NCBI RefSeq assembly: GCF_036370855.1
Contig: NC_088108.1
Span: 14,159,448 to 14,223,447, forward strand
Length of the DNA stretch: 64,000 nucleotides
Direction of reading: 5' to 3'
From: Dromaius novaehollandiae
Lineage: Eukaryota; Chordata; Aves; Casuariiformes; Dromaiidae
Shown piece after piece: positions 60,001 through 64,000 of this stretch. Both the position numbers and the translations under genes were made by a program. Numbering within the stretch: the stretch's first letter is position 1; the number at the start of each line of letters is the position of its first letter. Under the pieces are notes generated by a model. It did no database searches and was not told where the DNA came from. It saw only the letters and a program-made list of their open reading frames with translations.

Positions 60001-62748
60001 AAATGCTGGCCTGGGAGCTTTCTGGGAAGCCTTGAGAGTACCTGTGGGCTTCAGGTAAGCACTTTGTGCAGCTGTGTAATGGCTGCCTTGCAGGTGTGCT
60101 GTTCCTTCTGCCTGGCCCTGAGAGCAGATTGGCAAGAGAGGACCCCCAAGAAGGGGGCTGGTTAGTTGGATTTAACCCATTTAGAAGTGATGCCCAGAAG
60201 TCCTTCAGCATCTGTCTTGGCAGCCTGTGGAGTGCAGCTGTAGATTTCCCTGCCCGCGCAAGTGGTGTCCGAGTCCTGGGCTCAGGTCAGCACTTGGCTG
60301 TCGCTTTCTGCCCATCTTTCTGCTGTCTGCCAGCTGTGGAGCAGGAGGGTTGGAGGGCTGTGGGTCAGGGCTAGAAGGGAGTTGCTCTGGGTGGACCCTG
60401 ACTCCTCCTGCGAGAGGCTAAAGCTAGGGCCGTGCCCGCACTGGGAGCTGCTTTGCAAGGTATCGCTTTGTAAGGGATGTGAATTTTAAACGTTACCTTT
60501 CTTTCCTGGTCTTGAGTCGGTAGTAAAGCCAAACACAAAATGCGAAGAAGATGATCAAAACGACGAGCGTTAAAGTGTTGGCAACGATGATGACGATTTT
60601 GTGTTTTGGAGGGCTGGGGTCAGCCTCTGCAGGACCCTTGGGGGAGAGTACTGCAAAACAGTGGCCAGAGATCAGCGTTTAATAAAAACGTGCATGCTGT
60701 GGTAGGTGAAAGGTAGGAAGGGGAGGGCTGAAGCGTGAAGAGCCCAAGCGCAGCAGCACACGCGTTACGGCCGTGGGGACGTGGCGTCCCAGCACGTGCG
60801 GGATGCCATGTGGTATCCTAGTTTGGTGCCGTGCATTGAGAAAACGCCCCATTCTTCTCTTCTCCCCCCTGTTGCTTTTGGTGGTGTTGCTCCTCCTCTC
60901 ACACCCCCTCCTTCCTGCGCTGGGAGAAAGGGAAGCAGGAGCCTGCTGTCACGAGCGAGACCCACTCTTGTGCTGGGCCGAGGCTCGGCAGATGCTTGTG
61001 TGTGCCCAGGGCGGGCAGCGCAGGAGGGCGGCGCAGAAGGCTGTGGAAAGCCGCGTCTCTGCAGAAGAGCTCCTCCTCAAGTGTTCTCAGCTTTGGAAGG
61101 GAGCCCCCTATTCTGCCTGTGCCCCCAGGTGCTGGTAGGGGCCCGTGGGAGCGCTGCCTTGCCCCTGGAGATTCACCCTTAGACAATGTTAGTGGGGGAG
61201 AGGAGGTCTTGCGTCGGAGTATGTACCTTCAGACAGCACCGAAGCCTCTCTTTCCCCAGGTATGGGGACCCCGTGTACAAGGAGAGTACACAGGAGAAGG
61301 CACACCAAGGCAGAGCAGCCAGCCATGTCTGCTGGTACTCCCAAAGCTGTGTGCGCAAATGAGGCCTGCCCGGCAACGGGGCCCTGGGTTGCCCTGGCGG
61401 TGCTGTGACATCGCCGGCGGGCGTGCAGACCTTGTGAAGGTGTCAGGAGCTCCTCACAATGGGCCGCTGAGCGTGCGCGCGGCCTGCCAGCTCCTTCCCA
61501 GTCACCCTGCACAGGTGTGACCTCAGTGCCACCGGCTGTTTGTTGTAGGCCGTGCTTCTCCTGAGCGCCGTTTGGCGGGGAGGCGGTCTTTCACGGAGCC
61601 GGGCAGGCTGTGCAGACGAGCCTCTGCAGGGCCTGACGAAAGCTAGGGAGGATGCGCAGGAGCAGGCTGGGAGACTGTCTGGCTCCGTGCATTTCCCCAC
61701 AGTAAAACAGTAGCCACAGTAAAACACTAGGCACATAAGGGAGTGCTTAAATGGGTACGTCTGCTTTAGACCCCACGACAGGCAGAGGCTTTCCTTTCCC
61801 CGAAGAAAGGGAGGTGGCTGTGACCCTCCCCTTGCTTCTTGGGCTGACACGCTGCCCCGGCAAGGCAGCGGAAGCCCCGTCTCAGCCAGGCCCGGCCCCA
61901 CAGAGAGGAAGCAAAGCAAGTCTGACTGGAGCTTCCTAGGTTGTGAGGGAGCTGGTAGGCTTCGAGTCTGGGTTTGGTGGGAGCTGAAGCAGCTCGCGGG
62001 TGCTGTAGGGGGGACTGTGCTTTCTGAAGGAGCTTGTCCTTAAAACGCAGCTTCCCCTGTTCGTGTCCCACATGTGGCCCAAGCGGGAAGGAGCTGCGTG
62101 TGCCCTGTAGAGTCGGCAGTGAGTGCGGTTGTGCGCTCAGAGCCGTGTCTCTGGCAGGGGTGGGCAGAGACGGGGAGCGTCTCTGGAGAGAATGGTACCC
62201 GCAGGGCTCGAGCGTGGCCCAGAATCCCTTCTGCTGGGGTCTGAAGGCCATTTTTCCATGGGGTCCGCTGCCCTGTAAGCGGGGATTGCTAACGGAGGGC
62301 GAGTGAGAGCTACGTCGGGAGGCACCTTCACTGGTAGGAAGTCTTCTGAAGTCCGGGGAGTCTGCTGGGTGCCTTTCAAGCATGGCGTCGCTGTCCTGCA
62401 CCTGTGCTTGTGGTGTTGGCAGTTAGGCAGGCTTTTGAGGAAGAGCGGTGCGTGCAGGCAGTGCTTGCTGTGCCTCAAGAGAAGTGGCAGTGGCACAGCA
62501 GAAGAGAAAGGATCAGCTGCACCACGGTGCCTGGGGCCACAGGCTGATGCTGCTTGTGCCATGGTGTGTCCGGCGGGGGCTGAGGGTCGAGCCCGTTGTC
62601 TCTGGAGCAAGGTGCAACTGAACCGGGATGTGGTTAAGGCACGCTTTTGTGGATGTGGTGGCGTTTGGGGTGTAGGAAGTGGGTGTAGATGCATTTGTGT
62701 CCTCCTCCTGGGATCTGTGCTGCCTGGTGGTGGGCAGCGGTGGGTTAT
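57041..62748. repeat. Macrosatellite unit 11 (5708 bp, group B)
   Basis: Group B with insertion at 61010-61023 and donor +5 change at 61222. At its distal end it shares aggtgtgacc (about 61512) with unit 1 and ctgttcgtgtcc (about 62060) with units 1 and 2. It has a private T in gctgcctgctc (59221), just downstream of the gene's stop. CpG island about 57440-59300. Confidence 0.97.
59225..61326 (-). CDS. Unit 11 copy of the 160-aa membrane-protein gene (weaker exon-1 donor)
   Basis: Join 61326-61227, 60650-60497, 59626-59483, 59309-59225. Same predicted protein; donor gtacat (change at 61222). A private C-to-T at 59221 lies four bases beyond the stop codon, in the 3' untranslated region. AATAAA at 58827-58832. 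Confidence 0.72.
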
Positions 62749-64000
62749 TGTTCATGTCTCGGTGGCCTGAAGGCGGTCTTGTTAGTCTGAGCGCTTGCAG
62801 CTCTGGGTTGGAGGTGGTGTCTTGTGAAGACCTGGGCAGTAGTTGGTTTGCTGCTTGTGGAGTTGCTGCTGGCTGGAGGTGAGCTGCTTGAGGGAAGAGA
62901 GATGTTCTTGCAGCCTGTGAGTGCCGCGCTCGGGCTTTTCAGCTGGTTTGTGTCATAAGCAGCTACCCTGAGCCCCTCAGTCGCACTGGGGCTGCGATGC
63001 AGGCTGAGTAGCTGTGTTGTTTGTGGAGCAGCTTGTGTGAGGCCTGGTTGCCGCAAGGAAGAGGGTGCGGAGCTGCTGGAGCAGAAGTGCCCATGAAGGT
63101 TGTGCTGGAAGACCTCAAACCCAGGAGCAGTTGAGGTTGGAAGGGCTGCCTGGAGGCCCCTGAATGCGCTGGCATGCCCAAAGCGGGTCTAATTCACCCG
63201 GGCAGCTCGGGGCCTCGTGCAGTCGTGTCTCCAACTGCCCAGGTCTGGGAAAAGCTGGCATTTCCTCTTTGTGGCCTTGCGGTCACTGGACTGTGTGGAG
63301 ACCGTGTGGGCTGTGGTGTGCGGTTTGGCCTCTTTGCTGGTGTGATGCGCGAGCTGGCACAGGGAGCAGCGAAGCCGCGAGCTCCTGGTGGAGAAGCCCC
63401 GGAGGCGCTGACGAGCCGTGCGGCTTTGTCCCGCTCGTCTCGAAGGGGCCCGGCTCCCGAAGCGCCTGCGAGAGTCACGTGAGAACGGCGGCGGTTCTCC
63501 GCAGGAGATGCAGGGGCCCTGTGCGCGTGCAGCAGCTCTTTTTGAAGCACTCTGCAGCGGTCTGTGGTTATTCTGCCATCGTGTGGCTGTGAAGAGCTGG
63601 CGGGCCGAGGTTTCTGCAGGAGGTGATGAGACCGCGCTTCTCAGAGCAGGAGCAGCCCAGCGCGTCGCGGGGGGTGTCGCCAGGGCTGTCGGCGCGGTTT
63701 GCGCCTTGCCGCAGGCTGCTGTGCGGGAAAGGGGCTTTGGAGCAGTTGCCCCACGGGCATGGCGGAGGAGCGCTGGGAAGGGGCCGTGGGCGTGGGGTGG
63801 TGGAGCTGGGGCGCCTGTGGGAGCTGCGTGCGCGTGTCAGGGCGCGCGGAGCGGCAGAGGAGGGCAGCAGGCTGCCCGAGCGCCGGGCGCCGCTAGGGCG
63901 CAGGTGGTGGCTGTGGCGGGGAGGGGGCTTTGCTGCACGGGGCAGTGGGACAGAGCGCCCGCCGCCTCCAGCCCCAGCGCCGCGGCCGGGCTCCGGCTGT
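62749..64000. repeat. Macrosatellite unit 12 (partial, first 1252 bp)
   Basis: Cut by the window edge inside the CpG island, so its gene copy lies outside. Private changes are ggggccgtggg (about 63784) and ccccagcgccgcgg (about 63975). Confidence 0.97.

Larger units (their letters stand above)
1..64000. repeat. 5.7-kb head-to-tail macrosatellite array, 11.2 units in window
   Basis: The sequence starting tgttcatgtctcgg at base 1 recurs, in the same orientation, at 5695, 11404, 17098, 22792, 28500, 34208, 39916, 45624, 51333, 57041 and 62749 (with one T-to-C at the first base of the units at 39916 and 45624). Everything between recurs with it, with no unrelated insertion. Unit lengths are 5694 (units 1, 3, 4), 5708 (5, 6, 7, 8, 10, 11) or 5709 (2, 9). 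The unit start is arbitrary because the array runs off both window edges. The combination of a kilobase-sized GC-rich unit, a CpG island and a gene in each unit is the macrosatellite pattern known from D4Z4 and DXZ4 in human. I saw no homology to either. Confidence 0.98.

Noticed and set aside
1-64000. Ribosomal DNA array
   Set aside because: Tandem GC-rich units of several kb raised the idea, but I recognise no conserved 18S, 5.8S or 28S segment in the unit.
1-64000. Bacterial or plasmid repeat, or CRISPR array
   Set aside because: No prokaryotic gene structure or short spaced repeats; GT-AG exon structure and CpG islands point to a vertebrate.
1-64000. Regular higher-order repeat of two or more units
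   Set aside because: Variants group neighbouring units but do not alternate with a fixed period; the pattern is patchy sharing instead.

Overview
The window is one tandem array. A head-to-tail repeat of about 5.7 kb fills all 64 kb, giving eleven complete units and one partial unit, with the same phase at both edges, so the array continues beyond the window on both sides. Unit lengths are 5694, 5708 or 5709 bp. The differences come from a 14-bp insertion and a C7/C8 run. By eye I counted roughly 35-40 variable columns among the units, so they are close to identical, as expected for a recently homogenised macrosatellite.

The DNA looks vertebrate. It has GT-AG introns, an AATAAA signal, and a dense GC- and CpG-rich island of about 1.9 kb in every unit. 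The high GC content and short introns would fit a bird microchromosome or another GC-rich amniote region, but no sequence here proves the species. I see no rRNA, tRNA, CRISPR array, retroelement or viral element.

Most long open frames are by-products of GC-rich DNA. One gene model per unit stands out, on the minus strand. It has four exons of 100, 154, 144 and 85 coding bases, with matching phases (1, 2, 2), canonical splice sites, a good start context, a stop codon and a downstream AATAAA with a G/T-rich element. The spliced product is 160 residues: signal peptide, ectodomain of about 32 residues, one transmembrane helix with a basic stop-transfer, and a cytoplasmic tail with a YxxL-type tyrosine motif and a proline-rich PPWPPTP stretch. 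I do not recognise the family. All eleven complete units carry the whole gene, and I found no change in the coding exons of any copy.

Layout of a unit, using unit 1 coordinates: 1-409 non-coding; 410-2260 CpG island, which also holds the 3' end of the minus-strand gene; 2185-4272 the gene, minus strand; 4273-5694 the 5' flank, with no recognised gene. Units 1 and 3-6 form one variant group and units 7-11 another. Unit 2 is mosaic. The second group differs in an intron-1 E-box pair and, in units 7, 8, 10 and 11, in the +5 base of the exon-1 splice donor.
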